From Saprospiraceae bacterium (GTDB lineage: Bacteria; Bacteroidota; Bacteroidia; Chitinophagales; Saprospiraceae): a stretch of DNA of 42,734 bases. The position numbers and the translations under genes are program-made. Positions 1-8,998 of the stretch are shown piece by piece. Under the pieces are notes generated by a model. The model was not told the DNA's origin, did no database searches, and worked only from the letters and a program-made list of their open reading frames with translations. Numbering within the stretch: position 1 is the first letter of the stretch; every line of letters starts with the position of its first letter. The stretch covers positions 1-42,734 of the forward strand of contig BQJU01000064.1 of NCBI GenBank assembly GCA_021604865.1, read 5' to 3'.

Positions 1-789
1 ACCAATTTGTCGACCCTGTATTTAAGTTCCAACCAATTGAGCAGCTTACCTCCCCAAATTGGCCAGTTGACCAATTTGTCGACCCTGTATTTAAGTTCCA
101 ACCAATTGAGCAGCTTACCTCCCGAATTTGGCCAGTTGACCAATTTGTCGTCCCTGGGTTTAAATTCCAACCAATTGAGCAGATTACCTCCCCAAATTGG
201 CCAGTTGACCAATTTGTCGACCCTGTATTTAAGTTCCAACCAATTGAGCAGCTTACCTCCCGAATTTGGCCAGTTAACCAAGTTGTCGACTCTGTATTTA
301 AGTTCCAACGAATTGAGTAGCATACCACCCGAATTTGGCCAGTTGACCAATTTGTCGACCCTGTATTTAAGTTCCAACCAATTGAGCAGCTTACCTCCCC
401 AAATTGGCCAGTTGACCAATTTGTCGACCCTGTATTTAAGTTCCAACCAATTGAGCAGCTTACCTCCCCAAATTGAGCAGCTTACCAATTTGTCATACCT
501 GAATTTAAGGGACAATCAATTGAGCAGCTTACCTCCCCAAATTGACCAGTTGACCAAGTTGTCATACCTGGAATTAAGGGACAATCAATTGAGCAGCTTA
601 CCTCCCCAAATTGACCAGTTGACCAATTTGTCTACACTGGATTTAAGTTCCAACCAATTGAGCAATTTACCTCCCGGAATTGTCCACTTGGCCAATTTGT
701 CGTCCTTGTATTTAAGAGACAACCCAATTCTAGCATCAGAAAAAGAAAAAATCCAAAAACTGCTGCCCAATTGTAAAATTCGCTATTAG
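1..789 (+). CDS. Leucine-rich-repeat protein, C-terminal part (5' end outside window)
   Basis: The frame is open to the left edge, so this is the 3' part of a longer gene. What is visible is ten complete 23-residue LRR units of the type LSTLYLSSNQLSSLPPQIGQ (7-696), then a cap that ends in KEKIQKLLPNCKIRY. The pattern LxxLxLxxNxLxxLPxxIxxL is the bacterial/plant-like LRR consensus, a curved solenoid used for protein binding. The cap matches the ends of the next two genes, so the missing N-terminus is probably the same signal peptide/TPR/coiled-coil/WG region seen there. Only 22 bp separate its stop from the next start, which suggests co-transcription. Units 1 and 6 are identical at DNA level. 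The ligand is unknown. Confidence 0.9.
   Translation, partial: TNLSTLYLSSNQLSSLPPQIGQLTNLSTLYLSSNQLSSLPPEFGQLTNLSSLGLNSNQLSRLPPQIGQLTNLSTLYLSSNQLSSLPPEFGQLTKLSTLYLSSNELSSIPPEFGQLTNLSTLYLSSNQLSSLPPQIGQLTNLSTLYLSSNQLSSLPPQIEQLTNLSYLNLRDNQLSSLPPQIDQLTKLSYLELRDNQLSSLPPQIDQLTNLSTLDLSSNQLSNLPPGIVHLANLSSLYLRDNPILASEKEKIQKLLPNCKIRY
7..696 (+). repeat. Tandem 69-bp LRR-coding repeat array, 10 units
   Basis: Ten in-frame 69-bp units lie head to tail, each encoding one 23-aa LRR. Units 7-75 and 352-420 are identical. Unit 76-144 differs only in the short stretch that changes PPQIG to PPEFG. Silent positions are conserved as well as coding ones, which points to recent unit duplication or gene conversion rather than protein selection alone. 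Confidence 0.9.
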
Positions 790-811
790 TCGATATGAAA
801 ATTCCAAAAAG

Positions 812-2518
812 ATGAGACCATTTTTCTGCTTGACAATCTTGATTTCTTTGACCTTAACGACTCAGGCCCAAAGCAGTTATGAAGAAGCCATGCAACAGGG
901 CGATGGTGCTGTCAGAGCGGGGCAATACAAAACAGCCATCAATAAATATTTTGCGGCGGAGGCTTTTGATCCTAGTAAGGATGAGATTGTCAAGGCAAAA
1001 GTAAATCGGGTATTTGATAAAATTGAGGCTTTGCGGCGGGAAGCGGATGTAGCAAAAAATCAAGCGCAGGTAGCTTTTAATCAATTAGCAACAGAGCAAA
1101 ATAAAACTAAAGAAGCACTTGCCGAAACTGAAAAAGCAAAAGCTGAAACGCAAACTGCCCTGGATCAAGCGAACAAACTCATTAACGCATTTTACTTTTA
1201 CGAGGACCGTTTTGCTTTGGCCTATGGCTCTAAAGGTCAATTTGAGAGTAATGTTTTCTATTTTATCAACAAAAAAGGAGAAGAGGTAACAAAGTTAGGC
1301 CAGTGGGAAAAAGCCGAACAATTTGAGCTGACTGGTTTTGCCAAAGTAAAAAAGCAGAAGGATGGAAAGTTGTTAGATTACTTGCTTGACACATTGGGCA
1401 ATAGCTATCGGGTAGCCTTCGATCTTAAAAACTTAAATACTCAAATTACGGCCCTTGAATTGTCGAATGAACAATGGGACACCTTCCCTACTGAAATCCT
1501 GGCACATACCCAATTAGAGGTATTGATTTTAAATAGAAATGCTAATCAGCAAAATACTTTTGATAGCCTTCCTGCTGATATAGCAAAATTGGTAAATTTA
1601 AAGTCTTTGCAACTGGTTTATTGTGGCATAAAAAGCTTACCGCCCCAAATTGGCCAGTTGACCAATTTGTCGACCCTGGATTTAGGGGCCGGCCAATTGA
1701 GCAGCTTACCACCCGAAATTGGCCGGTTGAGCAATTTATCAACCCTGAATTTAAGTTCCAACCAATTGAGCAGCTTACCTCCTCAAATTGGCCAGTTGAG
1801 CAAGTTGTCGACCCTGGATTTAAGTTATAACCCATTGAGCAGCTTACCACCCGAAATTGGCCAGTTGAGCAAGTTGTCGACCCTGAATTTAAGTTACAAC
1901 CCATTGAGCAGCTTACCACTCGAAATTGGCCAGTTGAGTAAGTTGTCGACCCTGTATTTACATTCCAACCAATTGAACAGCTTACCTCTCCAAATCGGCA
2001 AGTTGATCAATTTGTCGACCCTGGTTTTAAGTTACAACCCATTGAGCAGCCTACCACCCGAAATTGGCCAGTTGACCAAGTTATCGACCTTTTATTTAAC
2101 TGGTAACCAATTGAGCAGTTTACCACCCCAAATTGGCCAGTTGACCAAGTTGTCAACCCTGGATTTAAGTTACAATCAATTGAGCAACTTACTGCCCGAA
2201 ATTGGCCAGTTGATCAATTTGTCGACCCTGGTTTTAGGTGGCAATCAATTGAGCAGCTTACCGCCCGAAATTGGCCAGTTAATCAATTTATCGGACCTGG
2301 ATTTAGATGGCAACAAATTGAACAGCTTACCACCCGTATTTGGACAGCTGATCAATCTGTCGACACTGAATTTATATGGCAACCAATTGAACAGCTTACC
2401 ACCCCAAATTGGCCAGTTGACCAATTTGTTGTCCTTGGATTTAAGGTTCAACCCAATACCAACACCAGAAAAAGAAAAAATCCAAAACGTGTTACCAAAC
2501 TGTAGTATTAGCTTTTAG
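812..2518 (+). CDS. Exported TPR-like / coiled-coil / WG-like / LRR protein, 568 aa
   Basis: Residues 1-20 form a Sec signal peptide ending TTQAQ, so the protein is exported. Residues about 21-60 (EEAMQQGDGAVRAGQYKTAI) look like one TPR helix pair. Residues 60-130 are rich in A/E/K/Q heptads and look like a coiled coil. Residues 130-215 (FYFINKKGEEVTKLGQW) resemble a WG/KWG beta repeat. Two imperfect LRRs follow, then twelve regular 23-aa LRRs (263-538) and a cap. There is no membrane segment after the signal and no T9SS tail. It sits 22 bp after the preceding LRR gene and 22 bp before the next, so the three look like an operon of paralogs. Likely role: extracytoplasmic binding or sensing through the LRR face; the target is not known. 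Confidence 0.9.
   Translation: MRPFFCLTILISLTLTTQAQSSYEEAMQQGDGAVRAGQYKTAINKYFAAEAFDPSKDEIVKAKVNRVFDKIEALRREADVAKNQAQVAFNQLATEQNKTKEALAETEKAKAETQTALDQANKLINAFYFYEDRFALAYGSKGQFESNVFYFINKKGEEVTKLGQWEKAEQFELTGFAKVKKQKDGKLLDYLLDTLGNSYRVAFDLKNLNTQITALELSNEQWDTFPTEILAHTQLEVLILNRNANQQNTFDSLPADIAKLVNLKSLQLVYCGIKSLPPQIGQLTNLSTLDLGAGQLSSLPPEIGRLSNLSTLNLSSNQLSSLPPQIGQLSKLSTLDLSYNPLSSLPPEIGQLSKLSTLNLSYNPLSSLPLEIGQLSKLSTLYLHSNQLNSLPLQIGKLINLSTLVLSYNPLSSLPPEIGQLTKLSTFYLTGNQLSSLPPQIGQLTKLSTLDLSYNQLSNLLPEIGQLINLSTLVLGGNQLSSLPPEIGQLINLSDLDLDGNKLNSLPPVFGQLINLSTLNLYGNQLNSLPPQIGQLTNLLSLDLRFNPIPTPEKEKIQNVLPNCSISF
1598..2425 (+). repeat. Tandem 69-bp LRR-coding repeat array, 12 units
   Basis: Twelve units of 69 bp are in frame with the gene at 812. 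They are more diverged than those of the upstream gene but share long identical stretches with it. The exposed positions after LxL (for example SSN, SYN, GGN, DGN, YGN) vary most. Confidence 0.85.
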
Positions 2519-2540
2519 TCGATGCAAAAACGCCAAAAAA

Positions 2541-3728
2541 ATGAGACCATTTTTCTGCTTGACAATCTTGATTTCTTTGACTTTAACGACTCATGCCCAA
2601 AGCAGTTATGAAGAAGCCATGCAACAGGGCGATGGTGCTGTAAGAGCAGGGCAATACAAAACGGCCATCAATAAATATTTTGCGGCGGAGGCTTTTGATC
2701 CTAATAAAAAAGACATCGTAAAAGTCAAAGTGAATACTGTATTTGCACGGATCGATTCTTTATTGCAGGTGGCTGAATTAGCCAGGGATGAAGCTTTAAA
2801 ACAAACCAGGGAGGCCCAGAAGCAAAAGCAGGTGGCAGAGGCTGCCAAATTGGAAACCCAAAATGCACTAACCATAGCCAACCAGCTCATCAATGCGTTT
2901 TATTTTTATGAAGATCGGTTTGCGCTCGCCTTTAAAACCAATAAGTTTTATTTCATTGACAAAAAAGGGATTCGGGTTCCCCAACTGGGGCAATGGGTTA
3001 AAGCAGAGCAGTTTGATGACCGCACTGGGTTTGCCAAAGTAAAAAAGAAGGAGCAAGAAAAACTGCTGGATTACCTTTTGGATACTTTTGGTAATATTTA
3101 CCTGGTAGCCTACCATCTTAAAGACCTGGACCGGGCCACCGGAGTATTGGATTTATCCGGAAAGTCACTGGACGTATTTCCTGCCAGGGCAATGGCATTT
3201 CCAATGTTACGGGTGTTAAACTTAAATGGAAATTTTAACCAAAGAAATATTTTCAGGACAATTCCCGCAGCCATCACCCAGCTCAAAGTATTACAATCCC
3301 TGCAATTATCCTATTGCCAATTGGAAAATATACCTCCACAAATTGGCGAGTTACAACAACTGACCAGTCTTGATTTGAGTGGCAATCTATTGAATGATTT
3401 ACCCCATCAGATCGGGCAATTAAATAAGCTGGTCTACCTGGATTTAAGCCGTAATGCTTTCAGAAGATTTCCGGCGCAAGTTGCACAATTGCAGCAGTTG
3501 AAACAGCTGGATTTATATGACAATCAATTGACCGGAATTCCCAAAGAGGTTCGGCGTTTGCATCAATTGACACACCTGGATTTGAGTGGCAATAAGCTGA
3601 ATAATTTGCCTAAGGAAATTGGCTTATTGCAAAATTTGACCGATCTTGATTTGCGGGACAACCCTATTCCAACGGAGGAAAGGGAAATCATTCAAAATCT
3701 ATTGCCGAATTGCAGGATTAATTTCTAA
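2541..3728 (+). CDS. Exported TPR-like / coiled-coil / WG-like / LRR protein, short paralog, 395 aa
   Basis: The first 53 residues are almost the same as in the gene at 812 (signal peptide MRPFFCLTILISLTLTTHAQ and the TPR-like hairpin). The coiled coil and WG-like region (FYFIDKKGIRVPQLGQW) are clearly homologous but more diverged. The LRR part is shorter: five regular units plus a cap (REIIQNLLPNCRINF), and these lack the DNA-level sameness of the two upstream arrays. The start is supported by homology of the signal peptide. Its stop codon overlaps the stop of the convergent PAP2 gene. Function as for its paralogs: an exported LRR binder of unknown ligand. Confidence 0.9.
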   Translation: MRPFFCLTILISLTLTTHAQSSYEEAMQQGDGAVRAGQYKTAINKYFAAEAFDPNKKDIVKVKVNTVFARIDSLLQVAELARDEALKQTREAQKQKQVAEAAKLETQNALTIANQLINAFYFYEDRFALAFKTNKFYFIDKKGIRVPQLGQWVKAEQFDDRTGFAKVKKKEQEKLLDYLLDTFGNIYLVAYHLKDLDRATGVLDLSGKSLDVFPARAMAFPMLRVLNLNGNFNQRNIFRTIPAAITQLKVLQSLQLSYCQLENIPPQIGELQQLTSLDLSGNLLNDLPHQIGQLNKLVYLDLSRNAFRRFPAQVAQLQQLKQLDLYDNQLTGIPKEVRRLHQLTHLDLSGNKLNNLPKEIGLLQNLTDLDLRDNPIPTEEREIIQNLLPNCRINF

Positions 3729-4519
3729 AACTTATACCCCAAATAAATCCCACTCCCCGCAGGCGCCACTGTCAGGCCTTTCTTTTTCAAAGGCTTCTTA
3801 TGCAACAAAGGCACCAAATAACCAATACCGCCACCTAAAATATACCCCGCAATCACATCCGTCGGATAATGTTTGCCGCCTCTCACCCTCAGGTAACCGG
3901 TAACAGCAGGTAGTGTAGCCGCTAAGCCCCAAACGTAGGGTTTTAGTTTACTATCGGGGTAATAGTCGGAGAAAACGCGGGCAAAAAAGAAGGTCGCAGC
4001 AGCGGAAGTGGAGGTATGGCCGGATAAAAAGGACGCCCGGTCATTGCTGCGGAGGATAGTGGCCGGGTCGAGGTTTTCGTCAAAGACGTAGGGGCGTGGA
4101 CGCAGGGAGGTGGATTTGATGATATCTGATAAGCCCTGATTGATCAGCATGGTTTCTCCAAATAAGAGGGCAATTTTCCCAAAATCGCGCCGGGTTTTTT
4201 TACCTCCTAAGAATAATAAAGGTAACCCCGCAGAGACAAAAAGAGTGTTGTTACTCCATTTGTCTGCCTCTTCGGAGCTAAAATCAATAGCGATCCGGTC
4301 AAAACTATTGATGTCCATTTCTCTTAGATCGGAAAACATTAATTCTGGTGTTTTTCCTTTTAAATAACGTCCCAAAAGTGTAGAGGAAATGCCTCCGCCT
4401 ACGTAGAGGATTTCTCTTTTAAGGGATAGATAATAGGGACTGTTTCCTTGCCCAAATAGGGTTATACTCAGACATAGTCCCCATAGTAGGGAAAACCAGT
4501 TTTTATAATTTTTATACAT
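3725..4519 (-). CDS. PAP2-family membrane-associated phosphatase
   Basis: 264 aa with the full PAP2 acid-phosphatase signature. Motif 1 is K135-x6-R142-P143 (KSTSLRPRP), motif 2 is S166-G-H168 (SFLSGHTS), and motif 3 is R211-x5-H217-x3-D221 (RVRGGKHYPTDV). The two histidines are the expected nucleophile and general acid. The family removes phosphate from lipid phosphates such as phosphatidate or undecaprenyl pyrophosphate at the membrane. The exact substrate cannot be read here. An N-terminal hydrophobic segment (WFSLLWGLCLSITLFGQ) looks like a signal peptide or anchor, and more hydrophobic helices flank the motifs. The 3' end overlaps the stop of the convergent LRR gene; about 480 bp without genes lie upstream. 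Confidence 0.88.
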   Translation of the reverse strand: MYKNYKNWFSLLWGLCLSITLFGQGNSPYYLSLKREILYVGGGISSTLLGRYLKGKTPELMFSDLREMDINSFDRIAIDFSSEEADKWSNNTLFVSAGLPLLFLGGKKTRRDFGKIALLFGETMLINQGLSDIIKSTSLRPRPYVFDENLDPATILRSNDRASFLSGHTSTSAAATFFFARVFSDYYPDSKLKPYVWGLAATLPAVTGYLRVRGGKHYPTDVIAGYILGGGIGYLVPLLHKKPLKKKGLTVAPAGSGIYLGYKF

Positions 4520-4996
4520 CTTGCTGCTGTTTTAGAACGCTCCTATATATTAAATGTATTGATTATAACTTCCCGTTACAAAAGTATATGCAAATTCTGG
4601 AATTAATTTGGAGTGTTGTTCTTGAAAGTTATTTATTTATACGGGAATTTGGGGTGATAACGTTGCGTGAGGTAGGATTTATTTTATTTTGCTTGCCTCA
4701 AGTGGCAATTTCCCGTTCTAATGATACCCACATCTTTTGACAACAGTGATAGATATTGATGATTGAGGAGTGGGTATATTCACCCTTTTAAATGGAATTG
4801 CTAAAGCCCAAATGCAAGAGCGGCAGAAACAGGTCTAAAACAAAAAAGTGCAGCTCTCTTCTCCCGACTCGCTCAGTTGCCGAAAAAAGAAAGCCTGCAC
4901 AAATAAATTACCTTCTTTGACTTAAAATCACAGGATTTGCCAAAGAACAACCATAAATTATTGGTTTAAAATAAAACCGTCACTTCATGGAATCGA
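4520..4996. other. Intergenic region between PAP2 and T9SS protein genes
   Basis: No convincing coding sequence. At the PAP2 end, CAAAAGTA at 4579-4586 reads on the minus strand as TACTTTTG, matching the Bacteroidota -7 box TAnnTTTG about 60 bp before the PAP2 start; a clear -33 box was not found. At the other end lies a terminator-like structure for the T9SS gene (4842-4900, listed separately). The rest shows no feature I can name. Confidence 0.5.
4842..4900 (-). terminator. Terminator-like hairpin downstream of the SdrD-B/Kazal protein gene
   Basis: On the minus strand GTGCAG pairs with CTGCAC (arms 4895-4900 and 4848-4853). A smaller internal stem joins the CGACT and AGTTG segments, and a run of six T follows. 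It lies about 100 bp past the stop codon of the gene at 4997. The loop is long, so confidence is moderate. Confidence 0.4.
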
Positions 4997-7900
4997 TTAT
5001 TTTGCCAAAACGATTCGAACTGTAGCCATTTTAGTTTGCTCTTCATGCATTACTTTTAGGAGATAAACTCCAGCCGGCAGTCCACTGATGTTTGGTGCAA
5101 AATTGATTTGATCCTGCTGTAAAGTTCCCCGGTTAACCACTTTGCCTTGTGAAGAGATTATCGTCCAGGAGAAGTAGCCGCCATCGGGAAGAACCACATT
5201 TAGTTGTCCATCAGTAGTTGGGTTTGGATAGACAAGTATAGTTCCCTGCTGATCACCTTGGGTTGAGCTCTGTTGAATTTCTAGATTTGGAGATTGCCCT
5301 ACCCTGCTATCCATTATTTGATTTGCTACTTCAGTTTGACCAGTAGGTGCCTGGCGGTAACCATAATCCCCGCCTTCGAAATTGAAGATGACGGTGTTGC
5401 TATAATCAAGGACGCCATTTTCATCAATTCCAATGATCTGGTATTCATTAAACCCGTATGATGGACCTTCATGCAAGAATTCATAGGTGACCAAATCGGG
5501 ATTAGCTTCCATTACACCGATTTCCTGCCAATCATTTTCGAGGGTGACCCTTCTTTCTATTACGTATTCAGTATAGGGATACTCTCCTGTTAGTGACCAA
5601 TTTAGCAGGATCCCATTTGAGCCACTGATTTGACCATGTAGGTTGATTTTTCCTCCTGGATTGCGGAAACGGCAAGGTCCTGGCGTCCACTGAGTTACTC
5701 CATTGTAATACATCGCGATACAATCATTGATATAAGTTCTGTTGTCACAACCACATACATAATCGAGTGGATTGCGAGCTGGACACGGAACGTTTCGGTT
5801 AATCAGCGATAGGTCGATACATTCATCGCAGAAAATTTTCACTTCTTCACAGTATATTCCTTCAAAACAGAAATTTCCATTATCGTCCCATCTTACTACG
5901 CTCATACATACCCGGTAAACACCAGGCCCCGGAATTGTCAAACTAAAGGTATTGATACCTATTGTAGTGCCGCTTAAAAAGAAGGTGCTATTGAGGTCAC
6001 TTACCGACCAAAATACTTCATCACAATCCTGTAAACTATTAGGCGTGATCGTAATATTGCTACAATTCGCACCTCCTATTGTGAATCCATCATTAATATC
6101 CTGCTGAAATTTATCTATTGTTCCACAATCACAATCACCGCAATCAGGAAGAATAAAGGATAAATTGGATTCATGGCAACACCAATTGTTATTTGTATTT
6201 AATAAAGTCAGTCTAAAGAAAATGACTGTTCCCGGAGGCAAACCATTCCCATTTGTAACCGTTGTTGTAAAAGTATCTGAATTACCAGGTAGGATAACAC
6301 CTGAGGTTGGTACAAATACACTTGGGCTAAAGGTAACGGCGCTTGTGGGCGCTATAAACACATTCATTACGGGTTGATTAGAATTATTCTGTACCGTAAA
6401 GGTAAAAGTGTAAGTACCATCATCATTGCATTCAATTAATGAGTCTAAAAGTACGAGACATCCGGGTTCACATTCAAAAGTGCGCACCTCTGAACAGACG
6501 ACGACTTCGTTTCCATTTTGATCGAGTGCCAGCCAATCAAACTGCACCTGCCGGATAGCGGAAGGTGGATTGCCAGTACCATCCAAACAGAAATGCATGT
6601 CCTGGTTTAAACCTAAAGCAATGGTGTTATTAGCCGTGGTGGGGGTCCAGCGTACACTCGTTGCACTGCCGCTTGTTGTCCAAGTGGAGCCTCCATTGAG
6701 GTTGTTGAACGTAATACCGTTGGTAAGGATGGTTGTTTGTATGGCCGTAAAATAGTCTTCACAATAATCGTTGTTGACCTCTATATCAAAACAACAACCG
6801 TCCTGGTTGGCTGTGATGGCTACCCTATCGCAAGGATCTTCTGGGGGCAAAAGTGTAATGCAATGGTTAAAATCACAGCAGGGCTGGCCATTGGATAAAA
6901 GGACTGCTGTGAAACAAACTTGTGTGGGTTGGGTAATAGGTGTTGGAGCCGAGATGGTGGTATTAAACGGCCCGCCAATACCACCTGAAGGAGGAATATT
7001 ATTATTAGGCCAGGATTGAGGATTAAAAGAAAAGCCTGTAGTGGGGTTGACAAACACTACATCCGTTACCGTAAAGGTGGTGTTGTTTTGGACACTAAAA
7101 GTATAATCGTAATTCCAGGGAGCTTCACAATTGGGTTCCAATGTTTCCATCACGATCATACCACAATTTTCAAAACAGTTGCCAAAATCTATCGTGTGTA
7201 CCTGGGGCGCATTCACTGTAATGTTCTGTGCGCCACCAACTGGAGTACTCGGCGTCCAATTGGGTTGCCATACTTCTTGAACGGTATAAGTACCGATGTT
7301 TACATTTGTAAAAGCATAGGCGCCATTGGCATCTGTAAGGACCCATTGAACTAAATTATTGTTATTGTCATATAATTCAATCCTCCAATTGGGTAAAAGT
7401 GGCTCCCCCAGGTCTCTTTGACCATCACAATTGGTATCCTGGTATTTAACACCAACAATAGCACCTGTGTTGTTGCAGCATTCCCTTTGTGAAAGTCCCT
7501 GGCCCGATATAAATCCATCAATATGCAAACCGAGTGCAGTAGGACCGGCATTCATCAAATTAGCTCTGATAAAATAAGTGCCTGCCGCCAGGTTATTAAT
7601 GGTACCGTTTGCATTGGTGACCGTAGTAAAGCTTTGTGTCAAAGGAGGAGCAATTGGGATAGGTACATTGCCCAATGTTTGTATGGTATTGCCCTGATCA
7701 TCGGTCAAAATGATGGTGACACCATTATCCGCGAGCATATTCAGGTTGTAGAATAATTGATTTGTTGCTTCACAAACACAGAAACTGGTTTCAAAACCAT
7801 AAGTAGCACCTTGGAAGAAGCCGTTGTTTCCATTAGGAAATGGAGAAACCCAACCAGTAAGAGGCCCATTTACAGGGTCCCAACCTAAGTTCTGTACCAC

Positions 7901-8110
7901 ATTTGCAGGTCGGGGCGTAATACCTCCGGTAGGATCGGTCACCACTTGCCAATAGGCATCACTTACGCCCGCTGCGTAAAATTGATTGACATTGTGGTCA
8001 AAACCTGTACTAATATCCAAAAAGTTGGTTGGACATTCGCAAAACTGGCCACGGACGGACCAGCTAAGCATCATAGTTGCTAATAAAAGTAAAAAGGTTC
8101 TAGTTTTCAT
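4997..8110 (-). CDS. Large T9SS-secreted protein with SdrD-B-like and Kazal-like domains
   Basis: 1037 aa. Residues 1-21 are a signal peptide (FLLLLATMMLSWSVRGQ). Residues about 214-315 match the SdrD B-like fold, with the typical GVKYQDTNCDGQRDLGEP opening. The middle holds Cys-rich beta-domain repeats, many starting near CCFDI, CCDFN or CCHES. Residues about 765-813 look like a Kazal-type inhibitor domain (VCGCDNRTYINDC with later GVTQWTPGPC). Residues about 962-1037 (VYPNPTTDGQLNVV to the end) are a T9SS type A sorting domain, so the product is exported across the outer membrane and kept at or released from the surface. Likely an adhesin or matrix protein; the Kazal-like part could bind or block a protease. 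It is divergent from the ECF sigma gene at 8401, sharing a 290-bp promoter region. Confidence 0.88.
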   Translation of the reverse strand: MKTRTFLLLLATMMLSWSVRGQFCECPTNFLDISTGFDHNVNQFYAAGVSDAYWQVVTDPTGGITPRPANVVQNLGWDPVNGPLTGWVSPFPNGNNGFFQGATYGFETSFCVCEATNQLFYNLNMLADNGVTIILTDDQGNTIQTLGNVPIPIAPPLTQSFTTVTNANGTINNLAAGTYFIRANLMNAGPTALGLHIDGFISGQGLSQRECCNNTGAIVGVKYQDTNCDGQRDLGEPLLPNWRIELYDNNNNLVQWVLTDANGAYAFTNVNIGTYTVQEVWQPNWTPSTPVGGAQNITVNAPQVHTIDFGNCFENCGMIVMETLEPNCEAPWNYDYTFSVQNNTTFTVTDVVFVNPTTGFSFNPQSWPNNNIPPSGGIGGPFNTTISAPTPITQPTQVCFTAVLLSNGQPCCDFNHCITLLPPEDPCDRVAITANQDGCCFDIEVNNDYCEDYFTAIQTTILTNGITFNNLNGGSTWTTSGSATSVRWTPTTANNTIALGLNQDMHFCLDGTGNPPSAIRQVQFDWLALDQNGNEVVVCSEVRTFECEPGCLVLLDSLIECNDDGTYTFTFTVQNNSNQPVMNVFIAPTSAVTFSPSVFVPTSGVILPGNSDTFTTTVTNGNGLPPGTVIFFRLTLLNTNNNWCCHESNLSFILPDCGDCDCGTIDKFQQDINDGFTIGGANCSNITITPNSLQDCDEVFWSVSDLNSTFFLSGTTIGINTFSLTIPGPGVYRVCMSVVRWDDNGNFCFEGIYCEEVKIFCDECIDLSLINRNVPCPARNPLDYVCGCDNRTYINDCIAMYYNGVTQWTPGPCRFRNPGGKINLHGQISGSNGILLNWSLTGEYPYTEYVIERRVTLENDWQEIGVMEANPDLVTYEFLHEGPSYGFNEYQIIGIDENGVLDYSNTVIFNFEGGDYGYRQAPTGQTEVANQIMDSRVGQSPNLEIQQSSTQGDQQGTILVYPNPTTDGQLNVVLPDGGYFSWTIISSQGKVVNRGTLQQDQINFAPNISGLPAGVYLLKVMHEEQTKMATVRIVLAK

Positions 8111-8400
8111 AACTTCATTTTTGTTATTAATAGCTTTATGTAATGATGAAAATTTACTTGTTAAGAGCGCGCGTTCTGGATTAATAATTAGTGGGAGGCA
8201 TTGGTATTTGGTAATACCTTTTCGTGAAAATTATTTGCCCGGCTAATTTAATTCGGCTGATTATTTGGCGAACCGAGCCTTTATAATAGGTTGTTAATCA
8301 GTAGTTAATAAACGAATATTTCGCTTCTCTGAAACTGATCAAATTAGGTAAAGAAAAATTTTCCTGTTACCTTTTCAGACGGAAAGGGACTAAACAATGA

Positions 8401-8991
8401 ATGCCTATGAAAGAGATACGTGACGCTATATTATTGGATTGGATAATTTCCGGTGACAACAAACGGAGGGATGCAGCATTTGAGCATATCTACAAAAAAT
8501 ATTATCCATCGGTAGAAGGACATGTTCTTCGAAATCAAGGCACATTGGAAGAAGTTAAAGACCTTTTTCAGGATGCCGTGATTGTCTTTTACAATCAAGT
8601 GTTGCGGGGAAATTTCAAGAGAGAAAGCAGTATAAAAACCTATTTATTTGCTATTTGTAAAAATCTATGGTTGAAACGATTGTCTAAAAAGAAAGTAAAA
8701 ACAGACTTGGAAAACCTGAATGAACAATCCGACGAACAAATGGGGATAGATGAAATGCTCATAGGGAATGAGGAAGAACAATTGATCGCACAACTGGTGG
8801 AACAACTAGGCCTATCCTGCCAAAAGCTCTTGACTCTTTTTTATTATGATAAACTTTCCATGAAACAGATTCAGAAAACCCTAGGGCTGACCAGTGTTCA
8901 GGTGGCAAAAAATAAGAAGTTGAAATGTATGAAAAAACTTCGCGAAATGGTTTTGCAGAATCCTAAATACGTCAGGGCGTTAAAAAAATAA
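8401..8991 (+). CDS. ECF-type RNA polymerase sigma factor
   Basis: 196 aa with sigma-70 region 2 at about residues 20-90 (FEHIYKKYYPSVEGHVL, then VKDLFQDAVIVFY and KTYLFAICKNLWLKRL) and region 4 at about 135-180 (LSCQKLLTLFYYDKLSMKQI, then an HTH). This is the two-region layout of extracytoplasmic-function sigma factors, which direct RNA polymerase to a small regulon on an envelope signal. The ATG at 8401 is used; MKEIRD at 8407 is an equally possible start. The next gene begins 7 bp after the stop and encodes a membrane protein with an anti-sigma-like N-terminus. The divergent T9SS protein is a natural candidate target, but that is inference. Confidence 0.9.
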   Translation: MPMKEIRDAILLDWIISGDNKRRDAAFEHIYKKYYPSVEGHVLRNQGTLEEVKDLFQDAVIVFYNQVLRGNFKRESSIKTYLFAICKNLWLKRLSKKKVKTDLENLNEQSDEQMGIDEMLIGNEEEQLIAQLVEQLGLSCQKLLTLFYYDKLSMKQIQKTLGLTSVQVAKNKKLKCMKKLREMVLQNPKYVRALKK

Positions 8992-8998
8992 CACAACG

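Noticed and set aside
1542-1919. 125-codon minus-strand frame with repeated Cys/Ser units
   Set aside because: It is the reverse complement of the LRR repeat array; its regularity is explained by the 69-bp units.
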